Counted from the first letter of the stretch, positions 17,145-25,914 are shown. The stretch is 38,310 nt of DNA from Oscillospiraceae bacterium (GCA_016291435.1 JAEEXH010000020.1:1-38310), one strand, 5' to 3'. Numbers and translations are program-made. The notes: a model not told the origin generated them from the sequence alone.

Positions 17145-19255
17145 CAGATATTGTAAAGGATCTCGGAGTAGCACGGGAACGGCCACTTCTCCTGCGGGAT
17201 CAGTGTCTCCAGTGCATCCGCGGTCGTGCGCAGGCGCTCCATTGCCGGAACGACCAGCTTGCGGTATGCCATTGCCTGCTCTGCGATGCCCTTTGTCTCG
17301 GCAGCAACGCGGAGCTGCGAACGCAGATCTTCGATTCCGTCATAGAGACCCGCGGTAAGATCGCTGATCTCTGCGGCGAGCGTGTTCTCCACAGCATCGC
17401 TGATATTGAGCATCGGAGAGAGCTGCGACTTCACGAGCGTCGCGTCGCAGAGCTCCTTCGTGTATGCGATGCAGACCGGCAGGATCTTCTTGCGTGCCAT
17501 ATCGACCATCGTCTTTGCCTCGATGCTGACAGTCTTGCTGTAATTGTCGAGCAGGATCTCCTTGCGGGAGGTGATCTCTGCATGCGTCAGCACATGATTC
17601 TGCTCAAAGATCTCGACGAATTCAGGGCGGTCATACTGCATGAGCGCCTCGACGGTCGAGGGATAATCCGGCAGACCTCTGCGCTTGCACTCCTCGACCC
17701 ACGCATCGCCGTAGCCGTTGCCGTTGAAGATGATGTCCTTATTCTCGCGGATCGAGCGCACGATCAGGTCATTCAGCGCAGTCTGGAAGTCCTCCGCCTT
17801 CTCAAGCTCATCGCAGAAATCGGTGATGATCTTTGCAAAGATCGTGTTCATCACGAAATTGAAGCAGGAGATGGAATCTGCCGAGCCGAGCATACGGAAC
17901 TCAAACTTGTTGCCGGTGAATGCCATCGGGGATGTACGGTTGCGGTCGGTGGTATCCTTGCGGAACTGCGGCATCGCATCGACGCCGAGATTGAAGCGCT
18001 CCTTGCCGGTGCCGTCGAGCGATTCGCCCTTTTCGATGGCATCGAGCACGCGCTGGAGGTCATCGCCGACGAAGACGGAAATAACAGTCGGGGGCGCTTC
18101 GTTGCCGCCCAGACGGCAGTCATTGCCCGCAGAAGCAGAGGAGAGGCGCAGCAGCGGCGCATACTCCTTGACGCCCTTCAGGAAGGCGCAGAGCACGAGC
18201 AGAAACTGCATGTTATCCTGCGGGGTGTCGCCCGGATCGAGCAGATTCTGCCCGTCATCGGTCGCGATCGACCAGTTGTTGTGCTTGCCGGAGCCGGAGA
18301 TACCCGCAAAGGGCTTCTCGTGCAGCAGGCAGACAAGCCCGTGCTTCAGCGCAGTCTTCTTCATCAGCTCCATCGTGAGCTGGTTATGATCCGCTGCGAT
18401 ATTGGATGTGGTATAGATCGGCGCAAGCTCATGCTGTGCGGGCGCGACCTCATTGTGCTCGGTCTTTGCATAGATGCCGAGCTTCCAGAGCTCCTCATCG
18501 AGCTCGCGCATGAAGTCGGAGACACGCTGCGTGAGATTGCCGAAATAGTGATCGTCCATCTCCTCGCCCTTCGGCGGCATGGCACCGAAAAGGGTTCTGC
18601 CGGTGAGGATGAGATCCTCGCGGGCGTCATAGCTTGCCTTGTCGATCAGGAAATACTCCTGCTCGGGGCCGACAGCCGTCATGACGCGCTGCACATTCTC
18701 ATTGCCGAAAAGACGGAGCATGCGCACGCAGGCACGGCTGACCGCTTCCATCGAGCGGAGGAGCGGGGTCTTCTTATCGAGCACATCGCCGGTGTAGGAA
18801 ACGAAGCCGGTCGGGATGCACAGGGTGCGGTCCTTGATGAACGCATCCGAGGTCGGATCCCATGCGGTATAGCCGCGTGCTTCAAAGGTCGCACGGAGAC
18901 CGCCGGAGGGGAACGAGGATGCGTCCGGCTCGCCCTTGATCAGCTCCTTGCCGGAAAATTCGAGGATGACGCCGCTGCCGCAGGGCGCAATGAACGCATC
19001 GTGCTTCTCGGCGGTGACGCCGGTCATCGGCTGGAACCAGTGTGTGAAATGGGTGCAGCCCTTGGAGACTGCCCAGTCCTTCATTGCGGTCGCGACGACA
19101 TCTGCCGCATCGCGGGGAAGCGGCGTGCCGAGGGTGCGGGTGCGCATGACAGCCTCATAGACCTTCTTCGGGAGCATGCTGCGCATGACCTCCGTATTGA
19201 AGACATTGCAGCCGAAATAGGCATCGGGGGCAGCGTGCATGTTCTGATTCTCCAT
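17144..19255 (-). CDS. glnN: Type III glutamine synthetase
   Basis: The roughly 700-residue size and motifs identify the GSIII (GlnN) class: THWFQPMTGVTAEKHDAF, FSGKELIKGEPDASSFPSGGLR, GPEQEYFLID, KTEHNEVAPAQHELAP, GSGKHNNWSIAT and the C-terminal FNGNGYGDAWVEECKRRGLPD. It makes glutamine from glutamate and ammonia. Start choice is uncertain: ATG 19255 is used here; the in-frame ATG 19240 has GGAG 9 bases upstream and also suits the family N-terminus, while the strongest ribosome site lies 35 bases above 19255 behind a hairpin. mutY follows with overlapping codons. Promoter and a palindrome lie upstream. Confidence 0.95.
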   Translation of the reverse strand: MENQNMHAAPDAYFGCNVFNTEVMRSMLPKKVYEAVMRTRTLGTPLPRDAADVVATAMKDWAVSKGCTHFTHWFQPMTGVTAEKHDAFIAPCGSGVILEFSGKELIKGEPDASSFPSGGLRATFEARGYTAWDPTSDAFIKDRTLCIPTGFVSYTGDVLDKKTPLLRSMEAVSRACVRMLRLFGNENVQRVMTAVGPEQEYFLIDKASYDAREDLILTGRTLFGAMPPKGEEMDDHYFGNLTQRVSDFMRELDEELWKLGIYAKTEHNEVAPAQHELAPIYTTSNIAADHNQLTMELMKKTALKHGLVCLLHEKPFAGISGSGKHNNWSIATDDGQNLLDPGDTPQDNMQFLLVLCAFLKGVKEYAPLLRLSSASAGNDCRLGGNEAPPTVISVFVGDDLQRVLDAIEKGESLDGTGKERFNLGVDAMPQFRKDTTDRNRTSPMAFTGNKFEFRMLGSADSISCFNFVMNTIFAKIITDFCDELEKAEDFQTALNDLIVRSIRENKDIIFNGNGYGDAWVEECKRRGLPDYPSTVEALMQYDRPEFVEIFEQNHVLTHAEITSRKEILLDNYSKTVSIEAKTMVDMARKKILPVCIAYTKELCDATLVKSQLSPMLNISDAVENTLAAEISDLTAGLYDGIEDLRSQLRVAAETKGIAEQAMAYRKLVVPAMERLRTTADALETLIPQEKWPFPCYSEILYNI

Positions 19256-19318
19256 ATGATGATCCGCGTCCGCGCAGTTTGCGGGCGCGTTCCTCCTTTC
19301 CTTCACCGCATGCGGTGA
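19256..19318 (-). promoter_or_regulatory. glnN leader: palindrome, distant ribosome site and hairpin
   Basis: Reading in the gene direction: a perfect 16-bp palindrome TCACCGCATGCGGTGA (19303-19318), then the strong ribosome site AAAGGAGGA (19299-19291), then a stem CGCG-C-CCGC / GCGG-A-CGCG (19289-19265, eight pairs, one mismatch, 7-base loop), then 9 bases to ATG 19255. With the stem folded, the ribosome site would sit about 10 bases from the ATG. Confidence 0.5.
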
Positions 19319-19333
19319 CAATTATCCAATCGT

Positions 19334-19362
19334 ATTATACCATATTATGCGGGAAATTGCAA
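19334..19362 (-). promoter_or_regulatory. Promoter of the glnN operon
   Basis: On the minus strand: TTGCAA (19357-19362), 17-bp spacer, TATAAT (19334-19339). The 16-bp palindrome lies about 16 bases downstream of the -10, a repressor-like position. Confidence 0.75.
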
Positions 19363-19370
19363 GCGTGCAG

Positions 19371-19406
19371 CGCAAAAAGCAAAACCGCCCGGGGCAGCCC
19401 GGACGG
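19371..19406 (-). terminator. Terminator of the GH36 operon
   Basis: Read leftwards: stem CCGTCCGGG / CCCGGGCGG with one G-U pair, loop of four, then TTTTGCTTTTT. Confidence 0.75.
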
Positions 19407-19428
19407 CTTCGCTGTCAGATATACACGG

Positions 19429-21075
19429 TCACAGCGGATACACCCGCTTATATTGTCTGCCGTTCAGCGTGAAGCAGAGCGTGAGCTCCTTTGCAGTGCG
19501 CTCTGCTGAGATGAGCTTTGCATCCCGGAGCGCCAGCATGTGATGCAGCAGGCGCTTCTGCTCAGGGGTATATGTCCCCGCATCATCCGAAGTGAAGAGC
19601 ACGCTGCCGCAGAGGGCATTGACTTCCGAGAGACAGCGCTTCTGCCGCTCGGTCAGCGCGGTGTTGTCACTGCGCAGAAGGTAAACATCCGGGTCATTCA
19701 GGAAGGCACGGCCGTTTAATTGCCGCCGGAAAACCGAATTCAGGATGGAATTCCGCGTGCTGATGCGCTCGCGGTGCATGAGCTGCATATAGGGCTTGTC
19801 GTTCCAGTCAAGGCTCACATCGCAGCCGATGCGGCAGTATTCCGCCTTGCCGAATGCCGATGCGAGCGGCACGCCGCAGCCGAGAATCTGTGCCTCGCCC
19901 GCAAGCTCCCGCAGAAATGACATCGCGTCTGCCATGATCTGCCCGCGTGTTTTGCCGCTGTGCGGCTGGATGCAGACCGCATAGAGAAAATCGAGCTTCA
20001 GCAGGCCGTATCCCCAGTCGCGCACGACCGTGTCAAAGACGGTCTTCAGATAGGCACGCACCTCGGCGTTGTAGAGATTCAGCGCATAGAAGTCGCTCCA
20101 GTTTGAGCCGCCGCGCACAAACCGCCCGCGGTCATCAAGCACGAGCCAGTTCTTGTGATTGAGATAGATCTCCGATTTTTCCTCGCAGACAAACGGTGCA
20201 AGCCAGAGACCCGGGGTCATCCCCTGCGACCGGACCGCATCTGCGATTTCGCGCATGCCGCCCGGGAATTTCACGGGATCGACCGAGCGCCAGTCGCCGA
20301 CTGCCGTCTGCCAGCCGTCGTCGATCTGGAACACATCGGGCTGCATCTCAGCCGTGCGGATGCCCTCCAGATCGTGCAGGATCACATCGCGGCTGATATT
20401 CTGATAATGCCGGTACCAGCTTGTGTAGCCGGTCAGAGGCTTTGCGGCAGGAGAGGGCTGCACACCGAGCGCTGCAAAATAGCCGTCAAATACGGCATCC
20501 TCCGTACCGCTCAGGAGCTGGAGCTGCAAGCCGCTGTAATCGCCTGTAAAGCGCAGGCCTTCGCAGTCCTTCTCGGCGTGGACAGTCTCCGCGCCGGTAT
20601 TCGTGCGCAGGCAGGTAAAGCCCGCATCCTCGTTGAGCGAGCCTGCGAAGTCAAAGTGCAGGCCGTTGCGGATATAGCCGTAGCTCCAGCCGTGCAGCTC
20701 GCCGCGCTTGCAGGAATATTTCGTGAAGCGGTAGTCGCCGTACTGCCGGAAAGCATAGCGCTCGATCAGCGGCCGCGGGATATGCCCGAGCCCCGCCATC
20801 ACGCCGTCGGGGGCATGCTCGGTGCTGTCTGTCCAGGACTGATAGCCGTTTAAGAAAATGCGGTCGCTCTCGCGGAACTGATACTGAAACTCCGCCCTGA
20901 GCATGCGGACGGTGATTTCGGCATCGGTCTTTGCGTGCAGCGATGCCGAGAATCTGCCGTTTTCATAGGAAATGCGCAGCGCGACCGTGTCGTTTTCGAC
21001 CGATCGCGCAGTTTTGACTGCAAACTGCTCGTCTCCGTATTCGCAGACGAGCCAGACATGCTTGAACCGAAGCAT
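19429..21075 (-). CDS. GH36-family alpha-galactosidase
   Basis: The 548-residue protein has an N-terminal beta domain and the GH36/clan GH-D barrel: GYTSWYRHYQNIS, FQIDDGWQTAVGDW, PGLWLAPF, then LLKLDFLYA with the likely nucleophile Asp362, and RIGCDVSLDW with the likely acid/base Asp419. There is no signal peptide, so it acts inside the cell, fitting the GPH-type sugar transporter encoded just upstream (gap 48 bases). It is shorter than classic GH36 enzymes (about 700 residues), as in the compact cytoplasmic subgroup. Substrate is probably an alpha-galactoside, but alpha-N-acetylgalactosaminide cannot be excluded. GGAGG precedes ATG 21075. Confidence 0.87.
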   Translation of the reverse strand: MLRFKHVWLVCEYGDEQFAVKTARSVENDTVALRISYENGRFSASLHAKTDAEITVRMLRAEFQYQFRESDRIFLNGYQSWTDSTEHAPDGVMAGLGHIPRPLIERYAFRQYGDYRFTKYSCKRGELHGWSYGYIRNGLHFDFAGSLNEDAGFTCLRTNTGAETVHAEKDCEGLRFTGDYSGLQLQLLSGTEDAVFDGYFAALGVQPSPAAKPLTGYTSWYRHYQNISRDVILHDLEGIRTAEMQPDVFQIDDGWQTAVGDWRSVDPVKFPGGMREIADAVRSQGMTPGLWLAPFVCEEKSEIYLNHKNWLVLDDRGRFVRGGSNWSDFYALNLYNAEVRAYLKTVFDTVVRDWGYGLLKLDFLYAVCIQPHSGKTRGQIMADAMSFLRELAGEAQILGCGVPLASAFGKAEYCRIGCDVSLDWNDKPYMQLMHRERISTRNSILNSVFRRQLNGRAFLNDPDVYLLRSDNTALTERQKRCLSEVNALCGSVLFTSDDAGTYTPEQKRLLHHMLALRDAKLISAERTAKELTLCFTLNGRQYKRVYPL

Positions 21076-21123
21076 GAAAAACCTCCGATCAATTCGTGGT
21101 GCCCGCGCAGGCGGACGATAGAA

Positions 21124-22521
21124 TCATTCAGCGGGATGCCTGTTTTCAATGCGCGAAATCACTTTCTTCTCATTATAGCGCAGGAAGATCAGCCCGCCGA
21201 TCAGACAGAGCACCGCGGCAATCACCGCCGTCAGACGGTAGCCGAGCCCGTAGCCGGATTCGGCCGGCGCAATATCCTTATTGATCAGCGCCACGCTCGT
21301 GAAAATGAGCATTGCCGCAGACTGCCCGAGCTTGAACGCAAAGGTGCGCGCCGCATAGAACATGCCCTGCCGGCTCTCGCCGGTATCGAGCATGTCCGCC
21401 TCCGAAATATCCGCGACAACCGCCTGCGGCAGGATGCCGAGAATCGCCATCGGAAGCGCCGCCAGCACCGCGATCAGGATGCCGTTTGCCATTGCCGGGA
21501 GCGGGGTCTTGCCCGCAAATGCCGTCACGAGGAAGGTGAACGAGAAGAACAGGAATGCAAACGCGATCATTTTCTTTTTGCCGAGCTTCTTCGAGACAAT
21601 GTTGACAACGGGATAAAACGCGAGCGAGAGCACGGTCATGACCGCAAAGAGCGGGAAGGTCATCGTCGAATCAAGCCCCATCAGCACGGTGATGTAATAC
21701 GAGAGACCCGTCTGGAAGAGCGTCAGCCCGATCCAGTAGAAAATATCCGAGCAGACAAACACACGGAAATCCTTGTTGCGGAAGGTCGCAGCGAGCGATG
21801 AAAACGCAGACGCCTTCGTCGGGGTCGTGTCGGCATAGGTGTGCTCGTCGATGAGAAATGCCGGAATCAGCATGCAGACCGCCGCAATGCCCGCGAGAAT
21901 CGAGACCGTGATGCGGAAGCTGCCTGCATAGCCCATGCTGTCAAGGAAGAACGCGGCAATATTCGGCACCAGATACGCAATCGCCGTGCCGAAAAAATAG
22001 GTCACGGAGATGAAGGTCGAAAGATTGATGCGCGCATTCTGCGTGCGTCCGAGCTCCGGAATCAGCGCGTTGTACGGCGTGCAGTACGCCGTCATGCAGA
22101 GATAGAAGAGCATCGCGCAGACAAACAGTGCCGCAGTATTCAGGCTGCTTTCGCCGTTGACCGGCGGCCAGAACAGCAGCGCCGTCACGACGGCAAAGGG
22201 GATCGCCGTATACCGCATGAACGGGATGCGCCGGCCGAGCTTATGCCTGCATGCGTCCGATTTTCCCGCAATATAGGGGTCGGTCACGGCGTCGAAAATG
22301 CGCCCGACCGCAGTGATCAGTCCGATGGCAGTGAGACCGAAGAAGGTACCGGCGGGCAGAAAAGTCTGCTGACCCTTTGCGATCTCCTCGCCGCTTGGCT
22401 GAAAGAAGAACACGAGCCAGTTTGAGATGATGCCCGAGAGCAGCGACCAGCCGAGCTGACCGACGGCAAAGATCCAGAGAATTTTATTCGATGCAATTTT
22501 GATCTGCTTTGTCTGCTCCAT
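21124..22521 (-). CDS. GPH-family (MFS) sugar:cation symporter
   Basis: The 465-residue protein has about twelve membrane helices and the family marks of glycoside-pentoside-hexuronide symporters: GRIFDAVTDPYIAGKSDACRHKLGRRIPFMRY between helices 2 and 3, then TPYNALIPELGRTQNARINLSTF. It probably imports an alpha-galactoside or related glycoside with Na+ or H+. It is the middle gene of the TetR-GPH-GH36 operon (18 bases after tetR). GAGGGGAC lies before the ATG. The cargo is inferred from the neighbouring alpha-galactosidase. Confidence 0.9.
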   Translation of the reverse strand: MEQTKQIKIASNKILWIFAVGQLGWSLLSGIISNWLVFFFQPSGEEIAKGQQTFLPAGTFFGLTAIGLITAVGRIFDAVTDPYIAGKSDACRHKLGRRIPFMRYTAIPFAVVTALLFWPPVNGESSLNTAALFVCAMLFYLCMTAYCTPYNALIPELGRTQNARINLSTFISVTYFFGTAIAYLVPNIAAFFLDSMGYAGSFRITVSILAGIAAVCMLIPAFLIDEHTYADTTPTKASAFSSLAATFRNKDFRVFVCSDIFYWIGLTLFQTGLSYYITVLMGLDSTMTFPLFAVMTVLSLAFYPVVNIVSKKLGKKKMIAFAFLFFSFTFLVTAFAGKTPLPAMANGILIAVLAALPMAILGILPQAVVADISEADMLDTGESRQGMFYAARTFAFKLGQSAAMLIFTSVALINKDIAPAESGYGLGYRLTAVIAAVLCLIGGLIFLRYNEKKVISRIENRHPAE

Positions 22522-22539
22522 ACTGTCCCCTCCTCACTG

Positions 22540-23190
22540 TCAGCCGCGCTTTTGCAGATAATACACCGCCGTGTCGATCATCATTTCGAGCTCACGCTCG
22601 CCGTGGGAAAAATCATCGGATGCAAGGAGCTCGCCCTGCAGGAGCTTCTTGTTCAGTTCCATGAACGCATGTGCATAGGTGAGGTAGAACAGCTGGAAAT
22701 TCGGGATCTCGCGCACGGTACCGTCCGCAATGCCGACCTTGTAAGCCGTTTCAAAGATCGGATAGAAATTGATCACGGACCTTTCGTATTCCGTCAGATC
22801 CTCCGGCGGGATCTTTTCGCGCAGGAGGAAGAGATCGAATTCACCGAGCAGCTTCATGAAATCGCGGTGTGCGGTGTAAAGCACCAGAAACATCCGCATG
22901 AGATCGCTGAGCTGCTTGAGGCCGTTCTGCCTGCGGAACACATCCGACTCAAACACGCCGCTGAACATGCCCCCGAGTTCATTCCAGAGATAGGTCATCG
23001 CTGCGATCGCGATGCCGGTCTTCGTTCCGAAATAGCGGTAAAGCGTTGCCACGCCGACACCGGTCGCATCAGCAATATCGGTCATCTTCACGCTGTCGAT
23101 GCCCTCCTTCAGAAAGAGCCCCGCGCTGACGGCGATTGCCTTTTCCATGCGCTTTTCCTTCAGCGATTCGACGGTAATATCCTTTTCCAC
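22540..23190 (-). CDS. TetR/AcrR-family regulator of the glycoside operon
   Basis: The 216-residue protein has a TetR helix-turn-helix at about residues 14-60 (AIAVSAGLFLKEGIDSVKMTDIADATGVGVATLYRYFGTK, quoted here only as position markers: SVKMTDIADATGVG and LYRYFGTK) and a helical ligand-binding half without recognisable specificity. It starts with GTG 23190, with AGGAGG about 7 bases upstream. It is first in the operon with the transporter and the GH36 enzyme, and the upstream region carries three copies of an 8-bp half-site, so it probably represses itself and the operon and perhaps the divergent gene at 23347. Confidence 0.9.
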   Translation of the reverse strand: MEKDITVESLKEKRMEKAIAVSAGLFLKEGIDSVKMTDIADATGVGVATLYRYFGTKTGIAIAAMTYLWNELGGMFSGVFESDVFRRQNGLKQLSDLMRMFLVLYTAHRDFMKLLGEFDLFLLREKIPPEDLTEYERSVINFYPIFETAYKVGIADGTVREIPNFQLFYLTYAHAFMELNKKLLQGELLASDDFSHGERELEMMIDTAVYYLQKRG

Positions 23191-23211
23191 TTGACAAACC
23201 TCCTATTTTAT

Positions 23212-23305
23212 GGTAGACTGAACACAGTACATGATAGTCTACCTATCAAAATCAGTATCATATATTTCTATGAAAAGAGAATATCTCCTTGAATGAAAGT
23301 CTACC
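23212..23305. promoter_or_regulatory. Three TetR-like half-sites in the divergent intergenic region
   Basis: GGTAGACT (23212-23219) forms a perfect inverted repeat with AGTCTACC at 23236-23243 (16-base gap), and AGTCTACC recurs at 23298-23305. The first and third copies extend as ATGGTAGACT and AGTCTACCAT. The middle copy is also centred in GATAG-TCTAC-CTATC. They flank the starts of both transcription directions. Confidence 0.5.
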
Positions 23306-23346
23306 ATATTTTAGCAAATTTGTCAAGAGCTTTGGAGGATTTTGCG

Positions 23347-24825
23347 ATGGATCGTTCCCGATTTATTTTTGAGAATGAGATCTCACCTGCTGCATACCGC
23401 CGCGCCGTGCGGACAAAAGCAAAGCATCTCCGAAAATACGGAGACGGCGGCGATGCGCCCTATCATCTGCGCGCTGTGCCCGCCCCTGCGATTGCGGACG
23501 CGCTCGGTGTCAGGCAGCTGCTGCACAGCGATACGCCGGCTTGTCCCTTCAACGAGAAAAGCGTGATCATCGGCAATATCCGCATGGGCTTCGGGCATTA
23601 CCGCATCTCGATGGCGCTTGCCTCTGCGGCACATGCGCTCGGGTATCAGCCCGATTGGTTTGACCTGCACAGCTTCTCCGATGCGCCCTGCGGGAAGATC
23701 ATCCGCGAGCAGAACAGGCTCTATTCGCTCGGCTCGCGGCTCTCGCAGTCGAGCCGGCTGTTCAATAAGCTCGTCTGGGAGCCGCTCAATTCCGAGGGCT
23801 TCCGCAGGCTCACCTATAACGCCGCCGATCAGAAGACCGCAGAGCTTATGACCAATGTGTTCTCCGATCTGCCGCGCGATATTCCGTTCATTGCGGCGCA
23901 TGTCTGGCCGGCGCAGGCTGCGGTGCATGCGGGGCTGACGCATGTTGTCAATGCGATTCCCGACAACTGGCCGATGGCGCTTCATCTCTCAGAGGGCGCG
24001 ATCCATGCCGTGCAGACGCCCTCTGCCTATCTCGGCTACCGCGCCCTCCGCGGCATGAACGGCAAACAGCAGCTGAAGCCGATGCCGAAGGAAGCAGTCG
24101 TTTACACCGGGCATTATGTTGACCACGAGCTGCTGCGCGATCTGGAAGCAGACTGCGATGCGCGCACTGCCCGCGTGACCTCCGGCGCGCCGAAGCGCTG
24201 GCTCATGTCCGTCGGCGGGGCAGGCGCACAGCAGGCGCTCTTCCGCTCTGTCATCGAGCGGCTCGCCCCCGATGTCCGGAAGGAAAAGGCAGCGCTCTTC
24301 CTCAATGTCGGCGACCACGGGGATGTCCGCGATGCGATGCTGCGGGCGCTCCGCGGAATGGGGCTTTCGCCTGTACTGCACTATGACGATTTTGCCGAAA
24401 CAACGGCATTTTGCAATGCTGCATACAGCGGCGGTGTGACAGGCGTGCATCTGTTCTATCACAGCGATATTTTCGCCGCAGTCTATTCAACCAATCTGCT
24501 GATGCGCGTCTCCGATGTGCTGATCACAAAGCCGAGCGAGCTCTCCTTCTATCCCGTGCCGAAGCTCATGATCCCGCGTGTCGGCGGGCATGAGGCATGG
24601 GGTGCGATCCGCTCCGCAGAGGTTGGCGACGGCACCTATGAATGCAGCTCGCCCGCAGAGGTCGGCGCAGTGCTGCGGATGATGCAGCAGAATGACGATA
24701 TCATCCCGCAGATGTGTGAACACATCAAAACCGCGCACCGCGCCGGGATCTATGACGGCGCTTACCGTGCCGTGCAGCTCGCCGTCACGGGGTCTCCCGC
24801 ATTCTCGCACAAAGATCTGCGGTGA
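23347..24825 (+). CDS. GT-B/GT28-like glycosyltransferase-fold protein
   Basis: The 492-residue protein has the look of a MurG/MGDG-synthase-type GT-B fold. The N-terminal domain shows IIGNIRMGFGHYRISMALASAAHALGY (about residues 77-103), like the glycine-rich GxGH loop of GT28 enzymes; the C-terminal domain has RWLMSVGGAGAQQALF and VSDVLITKPSELSFYPVPKLMIPRVGGHEAWGA, matching the nucleotide-sugar site region. There are no membrane helices or signal peptide. Start ATG 23347 has GGAGGA 8 bases upstream; an ATG at 23293 has no ribosome site. It is divergent from the TetR operon and shares its operator region. Donor and acceptor are unknown; a glycolipid or a polysaccharide precursor is possible. 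Confidence 0.7.
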   Translation: MDRSRFIFENEISPAAYRRAVRTKAKHLRKYGDGGDAPYHLRAVPAPAIADALGVRQLLHSDTPACPFNEKSVIIGNIRMGFGHYRISMALASAAHALGYQPDWFDLHSFSDAPCGKIIREQNRLYSLGSRLSQSSRLFNKLVWEPLNSEGFRRLTYNAADQKTAELMTNVFSDLPRDIPFIAAHVWPAQAAVHAGLTHVVNAIPDNWPMALHLSEGAIHAVQTPSAYLGYRALRGMNGKQQLKPMPKEAVVYTGHYVDHELLRDLEADCDARTARVTSGAPKRWLMSVGGAGAQQALFRSVIERLAPDVRKEKAALFLNVGDHGDVRDAMLRALRGMGLSPVLHYDDFAETTAFCNAAYSGGVTGVHLFYHSDIFAAVYSTNLLMRVSDVLITKPSELSFYPVPKLMIPRVGGHEAWGAIRSAEVGDGTYECSSPAEVGAVLRMMQQNDDIIPQMCEHIKTAHRAGIYDGAYRAVQLAVTGSPAFSHKDLR

Positions 24826-25837
24826 TGCGGTCGAGCGCAGGCAGATCGAGCGCCCCGATATAATAGGATTCCAGTTCATCATGCAGCCGCAGTGCATCCG
24901 CGAGGATCGCTGCGGTTTGCTGTTTCAGCTCGGCTGCGGTCTTGTTGCAGAAGCGCACAAGCGACCGCTGCCCCCGGAGCTTCGCGGGGTCATAGAACCG
25001 CTGCATGCGCAGGAAACCCGCCGGCTGCGGTACGGCAGGATCTGTCCCCTCCGGCGCGAGGATCAGCGCAGTCCCGCATTCCGGCAGAATGAGATGCGTC
25101 ACCGGGCGTGCAGTCTGCGTCTGCGAGCAGGTGATCTCCGCACAGTATCCGCGTGCGGCGGCATGCTCCGAAAGCAGTGTGAGCAGCATTTCTCCCGCCG
25201 CACGGCAGGGGTCATGCAGCAAGACCGCGCCGCAGCCCTCCGGCAGATAAGTTATGCCGCCCGCCGGTGTGAGCGCATGACACTGTCGCTGCAAAATGCG
25301 GCCGTCTGCATCCTTTTTCGGCGGAAGCATCCGCTTTGCAAGACGTGCTGCATAGCCGCGCAGCTTCTCACGGAGCAGGGCGCTGCTGCCCGCCGCCGAA
25401 GCCGTATCCTCCATCGCGCCGATGCCGCTGAGACCGCGCCGCGCCTGTGCATGTGCCGCCTGATTCTGCGCGTAGAGCGCACGGATCTCCGCGGCGTGTG
25501 CGGCAATGGGCTCCCGCCGCAGCACCGCACCGAGATCGACAAGCTCCCCCGTGACAAACGGGAGCGGTGTGGACGCCTCATGCGGCGCGGTGGCATCGGC
25601 AAAGAATACCCCGCGCTCCTCCAGCACAACTGCATCCAGCGAGCGGGGGTCTGAGGCGCAGTGATATACCGTGACGCGCTCCGATGCAAATTCTGCTGCA
25701 ATCTTCTTCATCAGCGTCGATTTGCCTGTGCCGGGGCCGCCTTTGAGGTAGTAGCCGTAGAAATCGCTGTGCGCTGCCCAGAACGGTGTCGCAAAGCCGT
25801 TCGGGGTCGCGCTCCCGAGAAAACATGCACGCTGCAT
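24785..25837 (-). CDS. Two-domain P-loop ATPase of unknown function
   Basis: The 350-residue protein begins FLGSATPNGF and has a canonical Walker A GGPGTGKST (33-41), then YHCASDPRSLDAVVL and FADATAPHEAST, a pattern I associate with a conserved uncharacterised Firmicute ATPase family made of two similar halves. The second half (from about 200: RQCHALTPAGGITYLPEGCGA) repeats the layout, but its P-loop is replaced by HDPCRAAGEM, so only the first site can bind ATP in the usual way. GGAGGG precedes ATG 25837; longer upstream frames lack a site and run into the structured element. The 3' end overlaps the convergent 23347 gene by 41 bases. Confidence 0.75.
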   Translation of the reverse strand: MQRACFLGSATPNGFATPFWAAHSDFYGYYLKGGPGTGKSTLMKKIAAEFASERVTVYHCASDPRSLDAVVLEERGVFFADATAPHEASTPLPFVTGELVDLGAVLRREPIAAHAAEIRALYAQNQAAHAQARRGLSGIGAMEDTASAAGSSALLREKLRGYAARLAKRMLPPKKDADGRILQRQCHALTPAGGITYLPEGCGAVLLHDPCRAAGEMLLTLLSEHAAARGYCAEITCSQTQTARPVTHLILPECGTALILAPEGTDPAVPQPAGFLRMQRFYDPAKLRGQRSLVRFCNKTAAELKQQTAAILADALRLHDELESYYIGALDLPALDRITADLCARMRETP

Positions 25838-25914
25838 AAAATTACCCTCCGTTCGGTTCATTCTGAACCCTTGATGGTTTATCTTATGCAAAAACCGCCG
25901 ATGTGACACAGCAT

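Noticed and set aside
17060-19318. 752-codon open frame antisense to glnN
   Set aside because: It is the mirror of the GC-rich glnN codons, with no ribosome site and no family resemblance; the GSIII motifs on the other strand are unmistakable.
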